Assembly (NCBI RefSeq): GCF_964204645.1
Contig: NC_134027.1
Coordinates: 2,468,485 to 2,532,484 of the forward strand
DNA length: 64,000 bases
Reading direction: 5' to 3'
Origin: Tubulanus polymorphus
Lineage: Eukaryota > Nemertea > Palaeonemertea > Tubulaniformes > Tubulanidae
Part shown: one piece after another, positions 1-31,627 of the stretch
How positions within the stretch are numbered: position 1 is the first letter of the stretch
How the letters are laid out: each line of letters begins with the position of its first letter
Position numbers and translations under genes: made by a program
The notes under the pieces: model-generated
Database searches by the model: none
What the model was told of the DNA's origin: nothing
The model's input: the letters and a program-made list of their open reading frames with translations, nothing else

Positions 1-1877
1 ATGGAATCTTCAACGAATTCAAATTTAAGTGACAGTGTTGATTATAAAGTCAAACGGACTCCAACAATTACCTCAACTATTGTCGGAACGGTGGGAAATC
101 TAGCCTACTTTATTTTGTCGTTTGTTAATCCCGCAATCGTGGGATTCGATTAACAAACGTATTACAATTACTGATAAATGATGATGATACAATGATAACA
201 ATGCCAATTGAAAATTTAAATGTAATATTTTTTGCAGACGAGGACAGTTGAAGCAATTAAACCGAAAGAATGGTCATTTCTTGCCTTGACATGTTTGAAC
301 TTGTTTCTTACAGTCGCTCTTACAATAGAGCGATTAGTGGTTCTAATTATCTATGAAAAGAAACCCACTTCACAAGATTTCACTTTTGCCATCTTACTTC
401 TGTTGAATATCGGTTAGTAGCGGCTGCCATGGGTTTAAGCATTTTTTTCTCATGTAAATAATGAAGAAAACAGCAAATAAGTCGGATAAAAACAGGATTA
501 GTTTAATAAATGGTGTGTGCATTTTCAGGATTCTGTGGATTTTACGCTATTCATGGTGTTCTCAGAGAGAGAGTATTTGAGGTCTATGCGCTCATTGCTG
601 CTATATTAACAGTTGAACTCTATTGTATTATTGAATATATAGAAAATGTAGATGGAAGAAATACAATCAAGCTGGTAAATATTCCAAGAATTGAATAGCT
701 TTTTCTGATGATAACACTAGGCATTTTGTAAATTAATCTGCTATTGCAGGTGCGTTTGATTGTTATTTGTGTTCTGGCTCCTTTGAATATATTCCTAGCA
801 GTGATTGCTGCTAAAGGTTTTGGATTTCTGGACTGTAGAATCGTTGGGGCTACTCAATTCATGCAAAGTAAGATAATAAGATGTTAAAGCATTTTGTAAA
901 AGATATAAATTATGCATTGAAATATTCTACGGATGTTTATTGGCATCAATTATTTCCAGGTATCTACAGAACATTAACCATATATTCCTGTTTCCTGAAA
1001 TTTGATCTTCAAGTAGCTGTAAGTTTTGAATGAAGCCATCAGGAATAATAAAGCTCCATTCGAATTTATCAAGAATTTTTGATTTTACTAAATTTGCAGT
1101 TGAGTATCGTTGTATTAGTGATGGTGAATGGAACAAATGTTGAATTATTTGAAATCATCACGTTATCAGTTGGGATTCCATATTCTATCATATGGACAAC
1201 ATTAGGAATTATATTCGTAAGCATCATAATGAGAATTGTGAAGGCACCGTTTATGCTGGTACATGTGTATAACCATATGAGCGACAATCTCTTCTCTCAT
1301 CTTTTCTTCAGGTCCAGAAAGAAAACAAGTTTGGAATGATTTTTCTAGCCATTTTGTCCCTACCTGCTCCAGCATATGTGATATACAAATTGATATATGT
1401 AAGAAATTTCATATGCAAATAAATCTGTATTAAAATTTGTGGTAAATTTTCATGACAGCAATACTTTAAAATAGAAAATATTTTTCTAATTAAAGGTTTA
1501 TTCTAGAATTGACACGATGAAGCCATTGGAAAACGAGGTTATTTTGTATTCTCAGTTCTTTGCAAGTAGGTGATGTTTTAATGAATTTCATTTGTTGCTA
1601 TATTTTCGTTACAATCGGGCTGATGGAGATAATATATTTTTATTAAATAGGCGCTCTGTTTCTGATAGTGAGGTTTCTATTGGCATTTGAAGGGATCTCT
1701 GTCTACAAGAACTTCGGGAAAGGATTGAAAGAAATCGATATACGTAAGCGGCAAGATTAGAATTCTTTGATACGATATTTATTGCGAATTCATCTAATAT
1801 GATGTGGTAATTTATTTGTAGCCGATGAACCAAATGAAAGATCGGGTTTGCTGAGTGGCAGATCACATACTAATTGA
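1..1877 (+). CDS. Multi-pass membrane protein, unrecognised family
   Basis: Ten exons join in frame: 1-138, 238-412, 529-674, 750-867, 960-1018, 1100-1216, 1312-1398, 1496-1565, 1651-1743 and 1822-1877, giving about 352 residues. All junctions are GT-AG. The first donor could instead be at 124; both keep phase. The protein has roughly eight or nine hydrophobic spans, short loops and a soluble tail. The tail contains ERSGLL, which fits the acidic dileucine endosomal/lysosomal sorting pattern. A conserved-looking stretch, GVLRERVFEVYALIAAI, sits between two central spans. I do not recognise the family; it resembles uncharacterised invertebrate multi-span proteins (possibly the DUF7789 type), but that is a weak recollection. 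The ATG lies exactly at the window edge, so an upstream start cannot be excluded. Confidence 0.72.
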
Positions 1878-3360
1878 ATTAACAAAGAGAACGAAAATGG
1901 AATTCAATCGTCTCAAGTCTGGACGAAAATAACATTTTTTCATGGATAATATTCAATTTATAAATCAAAAATTTCTGCTCTGCTTGTAAGATCAGTGGAC
2001 TATGTTAACATTTCAATCAAAATGTTGCCCAGCTAATATCATAACCAAATTCGCTTGAAGTTATTACATTAGGCTTCACATTTCCTTTTAGTCACAATTT
2101 GTAAATCGTCATTTAGAGAGGTCGTTACATATTATGCGGTCAGACGACGTAATATGGCGTAAAACGATTAATCAAGAGTCGTGTAATTACTGTAGGATGA
2201 AAAAAATGATTGTTTGAATAGATTAAGTAATGTTTTAATTTGTTTCATGTATTTTATACGTTTATATATATGACGTTTAACGCACTAGATAATCTGCGTA
2301 AACCACCGTGTAACGCATTGTGTGTATTAATTATATTTATTTATTACATATTAAATCGATTTATATATTTGCTAAATATATTTCTTTCGGTGTTTTTGTG
2401 TTCGTTTGGCTCGTCGAACGAGGTAGAAATATAATATTCAGATTGAGGAATTGTTCGTGCAATATAACGACTGTAGGACAACCTCGAACAGCGTTCGAAT
2501 TCAAGTGCATTTTAACAGGCGGGAATATTGAACCCTTATCTGTTCTCAGATTCAGAGGATTTGATTCACCCTACGAGGAATTATCTAACAATTGCTCGTA
2601 GATTCGCCATATTCCATAAAACCAGCTGCACGCGACAAATCGATCGGCAACCACCGACCGACTTAATACTCTCGGCTATCGATTTCCGGTTCTCAAGGTC
2701 ATCGGAAGTATTGCTTACACCTTCAAACTCGAAATTATTTGCTCTAGGTAGCGATTGCATTAGGATAAAGTTCACGTTTCCATTTGTATCATATATATTC
2801 ACGACGGAGCGTTGATAGTTGTCAAGTTGTTAATGATAGCTTTATCAGTTGTCAATGAAGGTCTGCAATTACATCGGCCGGTATCCGATTCTTATATATT
2901 ATTCACGAAGTAATAGTTATTAGAGATAAAGACGAGATGAGAATGAAACACTGTCTGTCACAATAATCGAGTGTTAATCCATTCCTTTCAGAATATTTCA
3001 CGTGATTATCAGGCCTGTTATGTTTATCTTGCTTATCTTAAATAGGGACCTCGTTCTAAAATAATTTCTACTTGTAATAAATGCATTCTTGATTATTAAC
3101 TTTACTTGGAACCAGATCCACAAAATCTTTAACCAGATTTTTGGAACTAAATGTCGATTCTGGATTCCCAATAACGCTCAGCTATTTCTATGGAGATTTA
3201 AATGATTATGGACTATGTAAAAACATTGGGCGACGCGGCTGATAAACCTTCAAAGATGGTTTCTTTTTTACTTTTAATTATGGGCTGTATGTTTATTTTA
3301 AAACGATTGTAATAACCTTTGTTGAATGGAATATCAGATTCACAGCTTGCTATCACCAGG
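1878..3360. other. Intergenic, no gene seen
   Basis: AT-rich spacer after the membrane-protein gene. It would hold that gene's 3' UTR. The short open frames here have no recognisable content and no splice continuity. Confidence 0.6.
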
Positions 3361-23882
<20,522 letters not shown>

Positions 23883-26144
23883 CACCGACCAATGTTTCGT
23901 TAACTGTCGTTAACTGGTATGGCCTTAAACAAAATGATGACTTAACGGTGTTCAAACGCATGGTGCTAAAAAAAAATAAAACGCCGTTAGGGGACACGAA
24001 TATGGCTGTCGTACCCCGATAGATGGCGATTCCGCAGATGCCGGCTAGGCCGTGGCTGATTCTTATTCCACTATACATTCTAGACGATGGAAAAAAATTG
24101 AACGGAACCTTTATCACTAAATATGAACGTTGATTATGTATACATTTTTTGACAAAAGAAAATGGTTAATTATTTTCTCTCTACGTGCAACATCATTCAT
24201 ATACGTATATACATATATATGTATATAAAATATCAATATATACCAACATTAATCAGGTGCCTATTTTTGATTCTTTCTCCTTTAATTTCGTTTAAATGTC
24301 CGAAATATCTATATATATATATATATATATATAAGTAACGTTGTGAATTCATACGTGTAAAAATGAATAAAAGTGAACTTATTTTTTACCGACAAAAAAT
24401 CAACAAGTAAGAGGCTTAATTTGCCTTTTGCTAAGAATGTGTCTGCTGGATTTAAACCAGCCAGTCTTAACAACCCTGAATAGTTTTCTTGTCGCTTGTG
24501 AATAATGAATGTTTTCCTCCGATAGTATTCTGTGCCTGCATGTTTTTTGACTTCAAAATGCAGGACCACAAATAAATAATAATTGCTCCAGTATTGTTTT
24601 ATAGGTGTAGGGAATTTCTTTTTCTGGGAACCGCGAACCAAGAACCATGACAGTGCTACAAACACTAAATCACTTGTAACAAAGGACGACATTTTCAATC
24701 TTTAATCTTGGTGTTCTCTCATTCTCTCTCTCTCTCTCTCTGTTTTTCTCTTGTTATATGTATTTATATAGAGCTATTCAGATAAACCGTTAATTTAACT
24801 CTCAGTATAAACTCTAACTCAGATGAAAATTTTCTCGTCAAATGATAAATTTGCAGGGATTTTATCTTCCGTTTCATTAATCGACGTGTTTGTCCTGAAG
24901 TGCTTGTGTATTTTTACGGTGTATTATACGAAAATCGAGAAGTGTGTATTAAAATGAAAGAGGTGGCTTTGAGCCTCTCGATCAATCTGTCGCATATAAC
25001 CCAGGTTTTGGCTGTGATGATTAACACGATGAATGTAGATATTTAGAAACTTGTAAATTATCGCCCCCTAGTGATGATTAGTGGAATGTTCACCTTCTAT
25101 TAAACATATTTCCGAATCACAGTCGATACAAATCTGAAGAATATTTTATTATCCTACGATCATTACATTTATTATTACACTCTCTTTATATTTCACGTTA
25201 AACAATATTATTTCATCTTCACTGACGAAATTTTTCCCAGAGCTACCTGACTGTATTAAAATAAATTGGTCTATTTAAAAAAAAAGGTTTCTATTTCTCT
25301 TGTTCGTTTCTCGTGCGTGCAAAGTTGAAGATATTTTTCTGAAAATGGGGAGCGCGGAGGTTGCACAAGTGCATTGTATAACCGATTTACAGAAATATTC
25401 CACTGAGAAGCAAAAGCCGATGGGAACCTCGATAATAATGCCATTGTTTGTTAAGTAAGTATATATTTTTATACGGTTAAAGTAAGTGGGGAACGACTGC
25501 GCCGTCGTTAGTACCAGAACAACGATTGGAATGTTAGACTAGTTGCTGGAAACATCCGGCGCGCAAAAGCCACGAGAGTGAGTCGAATGCTGGTCGAACC
25601 CGGGACAATCTCCGCGTGATCATCCATAATTCAGTATCGACATCAGAAGAACCATGCAAATAATATTTTTCATCTGTAACTCTTTTTCGAAAGTCTAAAT
25701 AGAGTATGATGGTCACTCACTGCTTCGTAAACCTGACATTATTGACAGTAACGGCTGACGCCAATTGAGTTAAGGTGTCGTCGTTTAGTATCCGTCACAA
25801 CTAAGCCCGCATGGCACAAGTTCACAAAGGTAACTTTCTTTTGGCCCCGGCGGCAGTCGGCACTCTCGAAATTGTAGTGCTCAAAGTAGATTTGACGCAG
25901 CAATGCGAGTATCAAGCAATGGTGTAGCTTTAAAAAGTTCAATACATCCATGATTACGATTTATATCTTTAAAAAAAAACGTTGCCGGGATTCAATGAAA
26001 TATCTCGAGATCCGGGCCCGCCACGGCGGCATCGAGAAAGCGTTGTAGCCGGAACCGTGTATTTAGTCGTCGTAGCCGTAGCCGTATTTTAGAGCTAACC
26101 AATGCGGTGGCAGCACCGTACGGTTATGAATTTTTCAGTAGGAA
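23883..26144. other. Intergenic between junctophilin and RXYLT1
   Basis: Probably the junctophilin 3' UTR at first (an AATAAA occurs near 24365), with TA microsatellites near 24200 and 24311 and a tRNA-like fragment near 25562-25640. A more GC-rich stretch near 26000-26100 directly precedes RXYLT1 and is a likely promoter/5' UTR. No further gene is seen. Confidence 0.55.
25562..25640 (-). pseudogene. tRNA-Asp-like relic
   Basis: On the minus strand GATCACGCGG is followed by a good B box, GGGTTCGACC, in the arrangement of the anticodon arm and T arm of tRNA-Asp. No convincing acceptor stem or A box is visible, so it is a decayed tRNA or part of a SINE. Confidence 0.3.
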
Positions 26145-28408
26145 ATGAAGTTTACTCTTAGGAGAGTAATTGGCATCGTTTTAACTATTTATTGCATTTT
26201 TTCATTCTACATCGGGTATTTGCTTATTCTCAGAAACGCGTGCGAAACCAAACAACTGAGAGCCGCTGAAAATTCATTGAATTCCGGTAAGTTAACAGCA
26301 GTGTCAGTGCCAATTCAAATATAATTTTATTCATAAGAGAACGATGATAACCACACTCAAACGTGGTAAACGGATAATAAGTTAAAACCCACTATCTACA
26401 GATTAAAAGAATTTAAAAACAAGAATTTATTTATTCAATCTAAAATATATATAAGACACGACGTTTCGATCTCACCCTTAGATAGAGATCATCGTCAGGT
26501 GTGATCGTCACCTGACGATGATCTCTAGGGTGAGATCGAAACGTCGTGTCTTATATATATTTTAGATTGAATAAATAAATTCTTGTTTTTAAATAATTTT
26601 ATTCAGTCAAACATTTTGAAAGAGATAGAGTATAGACGTATTTTTTTCTAATTCTAGTATACGCAAGTGATTCCGATGATGAAAATGATTCAGATATCGA
26701 AGTTTTGCCGCCGCAACGAGAAAAACTTTATGACGAAAGAGAAAGTTTGTTGTCGACTTTAAAAAATGACAAACAACAAGAATCTGCACCTAGCCGGCCC
26801 CTGATTGAGATCTGGGGAAAGGCCGCTATAGGTAACATATCTATTTGAGAGAACGTAAATCTTTTGATAGATTGTGCTCAGATTATCAATATATTTCAGG
26901 AGGATATCTGTGGGAACACATTTTAGATGGAAGTTTAGAAGATGAAGAAGATGGAATGCGCATCTCAGGATTTCAACAACTTCGCAATTTTAATCTTAGG
27001 TCGGTTATTCCTATTGAAATGATGTCTCAATCGATGTATGAAGTTAATTTACTATTGGATGATCTAAGCTACTATTCACCCCTAAACTTCAAATACGAAT
27101 GTCATTTTACCTTTATAGTACAAACCGCTTAATTTGGCTCATTTGGGATTGATGAGATTAATCCAGTTTAATTAGGTTTATATGAAGATTGATCCACATT
27201 AAGAGGGTTTCACTGTATTATTAAACTTTTTAAAGATGAACTCTATGAAATGATGACTATGAAACTTAGGGCTTGGTTTTTAGGTATCGATCTGGTCCTG
27301 GATTCATTCAAACTACCGTTCCACAAGACATCGAAAATCTCGTACTCATCCTCAACGGCAGGGAGGATATTAAAGTGAAATTCGCTAAATCCTGGTTGGA
27401 TTATTTGCCTCGCTATAAAAAACTACAGAATGTCGGTGTGATATTGTTAGGAAATGAGCGATGTGACAATATTTGGATTGAGCCGTATTTGAAAAAGAAC
27501 GGTGGTTTAATCAAAGCTCTTTTCATAGTGTACGACAGTCCAGCAGTCGACAATCAAAGAATATATCAATGGCCTTTAGGAGTCGCGACGTATGTACTGA
27601 AATAGCTGTTTTACAGGGTGACCACTGACCTTGAAAATAGGGCAGGAAAACATTTGATTTACCTCTAGTTGTCACCCTGGTATTTCGAAACGAATGCTCA
27701 AATGGTTCTCTTGAATAATTATGAACATTCTATTTCAGGTATCGCTCTTTCCCAAAAGCTGAACTGACGTTAGCGGATTTAGAAACACCTCGTCCGTTTA
27801 TGTGCAATTTTCTAGGTACAGTTTATAAGAATTCTAGTCGAGAAACGTTGCTTCAAATCATCAATTCACACGATTTAGGCAAATATTGCTACCTCAAATA
27901 TAGAACTACGTAAGTATCATTCGGTAATTCAGTGACAGTAAGAGCCTCGCAAAAATTCGAGCTTATTAAAATGATCATCTTTCTCTCATTCAGATGGGCG
28001 TCCCAGGAATCGGATGATTCGATGAGTAACTATGTTAATGTCCTCGCTCAAAGCGATTTAACTTTAAACCCGATCGGTTTCAATACGGAATGTTATCGAA
28101 TCTACGAAGCGATGTCGTTCGGTTCGTTGCCAATAGTCGAGGATCAAATGACAGCGGGAAACTGCGGAAATTCATCGACATCGAAACACGCTCCGTTGAG
28201 ATTACTGAAACAAATGGGTGCTCCTATTATCTTCATCAAACACTGGTCAGAACTTCCTGCTCTGATAAAAAACGAACTTAAATTGACCGCGAAACAAAAA
28301 GCGTTACGTCGCAAACGGATATTTAATTGGTACGAAGGATTCAAATCAATAATGAGGGACCAGTTTCTGACTGTTTTAGACAATCATTTCTTTCATAATT
28401 TCTCATAG
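26145..28408 (+). CDS. RXYLT1: Ribitol-5-phosphate xylosyltransferase 1 (exons 26145-26286, 26658-26831, 26900-26999, 27284-27589, 27739-27909, 27994-28408)
   Basis: RXYLT1 (TMEM5) is a Golgi type II enzyme that adds xylose to ribitol phosphate in the matriglycan core of alpha-dystroglycan. Six exons join in phase to about 435 residues, close to the usual length of about 440. A short cytosolic tail is followed by one membrane span (about residues 7-30), an acidic stem, then the catalytic region. Family hallmarks are visible: IEIWGKAAIGGYLWEHI, VLILNGRED, LLGNERCDNIWI, YDSP, QWPLGVATYR, FLGTVYKNSSR, SDLTLNPIGFNTECYRIYEA and VEDQMTAGNCGN. An AATAAA at 28882 fits the 3' end. Intron 1 holds a 184-bp palindrome. 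A TIR element begins 36 bp after the stop, so it lies in the 3' UTR. Confidence 0.94.
26411..26594. mobile_element. 184-bp near-perfect palindrome with two hammerhead-like boxes
   Basis: Lies in RXYLT1 intron 1. The two arms match for about 80 bp each, with a 5-nt asymmetry near the centre. Plus strand: CTGACGA (26512-26518), T, a GATCTC...GAGATC stem, then GAAAC (26538-26542). The left arm carries the same arrangement on the minus strand with a longer loop. It shares box order, but not stem sequence, with the elements at 6.2 and 35.5 kb. Confidence 0.6.
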
Positions 28409-28444
28409 CTCGATGATCAATTAGACATTTTAAACCTGAAGCCG

Positions 28445-28564
28445 GTTGCTTAAAAGTTGGTTAAAGATTAGATAACCAACAGATAAATACCACAGTAACA
28501 ATGAACTTTTAATTTTCACTACGTCAACAATCCACCAGTTAACTCTAACCAACTTTTGAGCAAC
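28445..28564. mobile_element. 120-bp TIR element (AAAGTTGGTTA family)
   Basis: Ends GTTGCTTAAAAGTTGGTTA and TAACCAACTTTTGAGCAAC are inverted copies. The interior ACAGATAAATACCACAGTAA recurs in the copy at 35345-35437. It lies in the RXYLT1 3' UTR. Confidence 0.6.
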
Positions 28565-29842
28565 TGCAGCCTCTGGTCTTTAATAACTCATTTTGCTCCA
28601 TATACCTTAGTTTTGTTCATGTGATAAATATTGTATTTTGTTGTTACGTAAATATTCAATCATGTCGTAAAGTGCAATTTTTTTACCGCCATAGATTATT
28701 TTCATGCTTTAATTCCAGCCTTGATAGTTCATTTAGCTGTAGTGTGATTTTTTTCTAGTAAAATACTGCTAAATTGCCCTTTGAAAAGATCATGGAATTT
28801 ATGGATTCAAACCTTTAAGTTTGTACTCAATACTTCTAGTGTAATATTCACTAATGCATTTATGTCGTAATACTGGTGCTCAATAAATGTATTGCCACAT
28901 TGGATTTCATTGTAAATTCTTTTCTTGTTGCGGTTCATTACTTTATTAATAAGCAATAATTCGACAGATCCAGCAAGGTCGACAGTTTAACTTAAGATAA
29001 CTATATGATTATGTTATCTATCAATTTTATTTGATATGAACGTCTTGACAACACATTCTTACAATTAAAACATTAAGATGTGACTAATTTTATTTCAGCA
29101 CAGTATATTTCGTGATAGTAGCTGTATATATTGGAAGCCTCAAGTATTTTTGTCAGCAGCTGCCTTGAACATAACTACGAACAGTATTATGCGGATTCAT
29201 TTTTCGAATGCGTAAAAAGTTAAAACATGATAGATGTTGTACACAAACCAATCATCACAGACTGCTGCTTGTGGACGGAATACAGAGGCAACGTTTTTCT
29301 CGCCAAAGCATCATTAATCGAGATGGAGTGCCATAATTACTAGACGTTTACATATATTAGAATACAATGAAAGCCAATTGAAATACGGCAGTATCTAAAT
29401 GCAGTAGCCTTCATATAGCACATAATATCAATTGTGTTTGATCATAAAGGCTTAGATAGTATTACATTCAAACCACTTAACAATAAAGAAGTACCAGAAT
29501 ATAATATGAAGAACTCGATATGAACTTTCCATAGTAACGAAGCTTTAAGTTCAAACTCGTTTAAATCGTCATCACATCATTAAAGTTATCTCTATTTTTG
29601 AGTCCTAAATTGTTTTTCCAATTCGATCTACTACGGTAAGTATAAGTCGTCATTCAGATAAGTCATCGACATATTGATCATCCCAACAACAACGACATAA
29701 GCGAGTTTGACTGTCTATTACATAAGAAACCAAGAGCAAATCAAATCTAGGAAAACATGATTTTGATTAAGTAGTCATGAATGTAAAACGTTTAATTCAG
29801 TAATTATTAAACTAGGTTATAATATCAATCGGTACACCTCCC
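28565..29842. other. Convergent 3' ends of RXYLT1 and CFAP418
   Basis: AT-rich and without open frames of note. An AATAAA on the plus strand at 28882 and one on the minus strand near 28942 suggest that the two converging transcripts may end close together or overlap. Nothing else is seen. Confidence 0.45.
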
Positions 29843-31400
29843 TCAATGTTTACCACAAATCCATTTGAGATCTTTACAAGTTCTTAAATCGGTGAGTTCT
29901 CGAATACTCGTCCACTTACACTGACACGCGTAGCTTCTTGTACCTGAAAATATGATGATAAGGATGTAACATTAAACTCAAAAGTAAACACTGGTTGGAT
30001 GCAAAAATAATCAAACTCTGCCGTGTAATCTTTCTTACTATTATCAGCACTGAATGAGATAAATGTCGTTTTATTACCTAATTCAGATGTCAATTTAGCT
30101 CTTAATTTCTCATGATCTGGAACGTTATTTCTCAGAAAGAGGTAGTCGGTACTCGAATGCCATTTACAGTTGTCAAATTGTACGATCTTAAAATCACAGT
30201 CAGTGCAACGAAGTCTATCACAACATCTGAAAATAATCACAATTTCTAAAGCGATGATTTACGTTCAAATGATTTTGGATTAGGGAATGGATATTAACTT
30301 TTTTAAAAATTTAGCCCTCAACCTTAACTTAACCCTAAACCTGACCCCAACGCTTATACTAAAAATTTAAAAAATCTAATTATAAATCATAATTTCTTAA
30401 AATTGTATTGGCAAAAAAGCGTTTATCAGAATTATGCTAAAATATCCACTTTCTTAATTATAGAGAAACTTACTTTGATTGAATAGAACTTGCTAGACCC
30501 TGTTCACACCTTGTTCCACCCAAGAATATCGGAAAACATCTAGAAATTGAAATACGAAGTCTAGTTAGAACGGTACTAATAAAATTTCCTTTTAGCAGCA
30601 GATCTACCCGATAAATTACGTACTTTTTCTGCGCTGAAGTAACGATTCTTTTACATGAAATCCCTGAATTACCGACTGGTTTTAACTGGAAGATGAGGAC
30701 AAAAAATTATTACCAAACTCGCATTTAGGCAAGTAGCGCTTAAATTACCAGAAATAGAAATCGAAAAATAAAGTGGTTACAAACCTGTGGTTCCGATGGC
30801 ATACCCATTATATCATCGATCATTGCATCCAAATCGTTGTCTACATTACTGGCTTTCATTCTACCAAACAAAATAATGAATGGAAATGTTTTCAAGGCGT
30901 AAAATAAAATTATCTTCCAAAAACATCCTCTCTTCGGTGCGATTCAAGAATAGGGGACTATAGCAATATATATGTAGTGATAGTAATCAATTAAGTAATA
31001 ATATTAGTAATTGATAATGATGATATATAATGATAGTAATGTATATAGTAATTAATGATGATTAGGAACTAAACCTAACCCTAACCCTAATCCTAACCCT
31101 AATCCTAACCACTAGTAGTCCCCTATTCTTGAATCTTACCCTTTCTTCAATTTTTAATCTAAAGGACTAAGATAAATGAACTCACCGAGACTGAGTTAAT
31201 TTTCCACCCTGTGTATTATATTTACTACCACATCCACTACCGGTACCAGCAGCTGTAAAGTTGCAGCTGCTGCTGCTGCTGCTGCTTGTTGTTGATGATG
31301 AATTTGACTTAGTTTTCACATTTTTACTAGAATTTGACGATTTATTGATGACGAACTTTGATTCGACCTCATCTAACAGATCATCTATTTCGTCAGCCAT
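29843..31400 (-). CDS. CFAP418: CFAP418 / C8orf37 (exons 31186-31400, 30785-30860, 30624-30685, 30474-30539, 30078-30226, 29843-29943)
   Basis: CFAP418 is a ciliary-base/photoreceptor protein; human mutations cause retinal dystrophy. Six minus-strand exons join in phase to about 222 residues (human about 207). The N-terminus [16 protein letters not shown] matches the family start. A Ser/Thr-rich low-complexity linker follows, with a CTG-type codon run at 31262-31285 encoding serines. The conserved C-terminal domain holds [33 protein letters not shown] and the last-exon signature [18 protein letters not shown] ending WICGKH. The cysteine pairs look like metal ligands, but this is inferred. The small exon 3 was placed by phase and by similarity. 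Confidence 0.92.
30941..31135. mobile_element. 195-bp TIR element with telomere-like interior
   Basis: Perfect 20-bp inverted ends (GATTCAAGAATAGGGGACTA at 30941-30960 and its complement at 31116-31135). The interior is TGATAATGA-rich and then has CCCTAA/TCCTAA repeats at about 31075-31110. It lies in CFAP418 intron 1. No target duplication is evident. Confidence 0.65.
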
Positions 31401-31477
31401 ATCAATCTTACTGATTAATATCTATCGAAGTGCAGTTAAAGCCGAGTAAAACTGTTTTAAATGCCGCTGTTGATCAG

Positions 31478-31490
31478 TGATTTATTTATT
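31478..31490 (-). terminator. Probable ZFAT polyadenylation signal
   Basis: On the minus strand AATAAATAAA occurs at 31481-31490, about 140 nt after the ZFAT stop and only about 80 bp upstream of the CFAP418 ATG. ZFAT is therefore likely to terminate within or against the CFAP418 promoter. Confidence 0.5.
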
Positions 31491-31627
31491 TCTACTCATT
31501 TGTTTACGGAAGTAGAGAAATACACGAGAAATTACTGTTCTCATTGGAAATTAATGTATGTTGTATCCGATAGATGGCAGCAACTCCTGGGCGTTTGGCG
31601 TTCGTTTGACAGCTAATAGGAATCTTG

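Noticed and set aside
26512-26542. A working hammerhead ribozyme
   Set aside because: The core boxes and stem are present, but a base intervenes between CTGACGA and the stem and no good helix I is visible; kept as a finding, not as an RNA gene.
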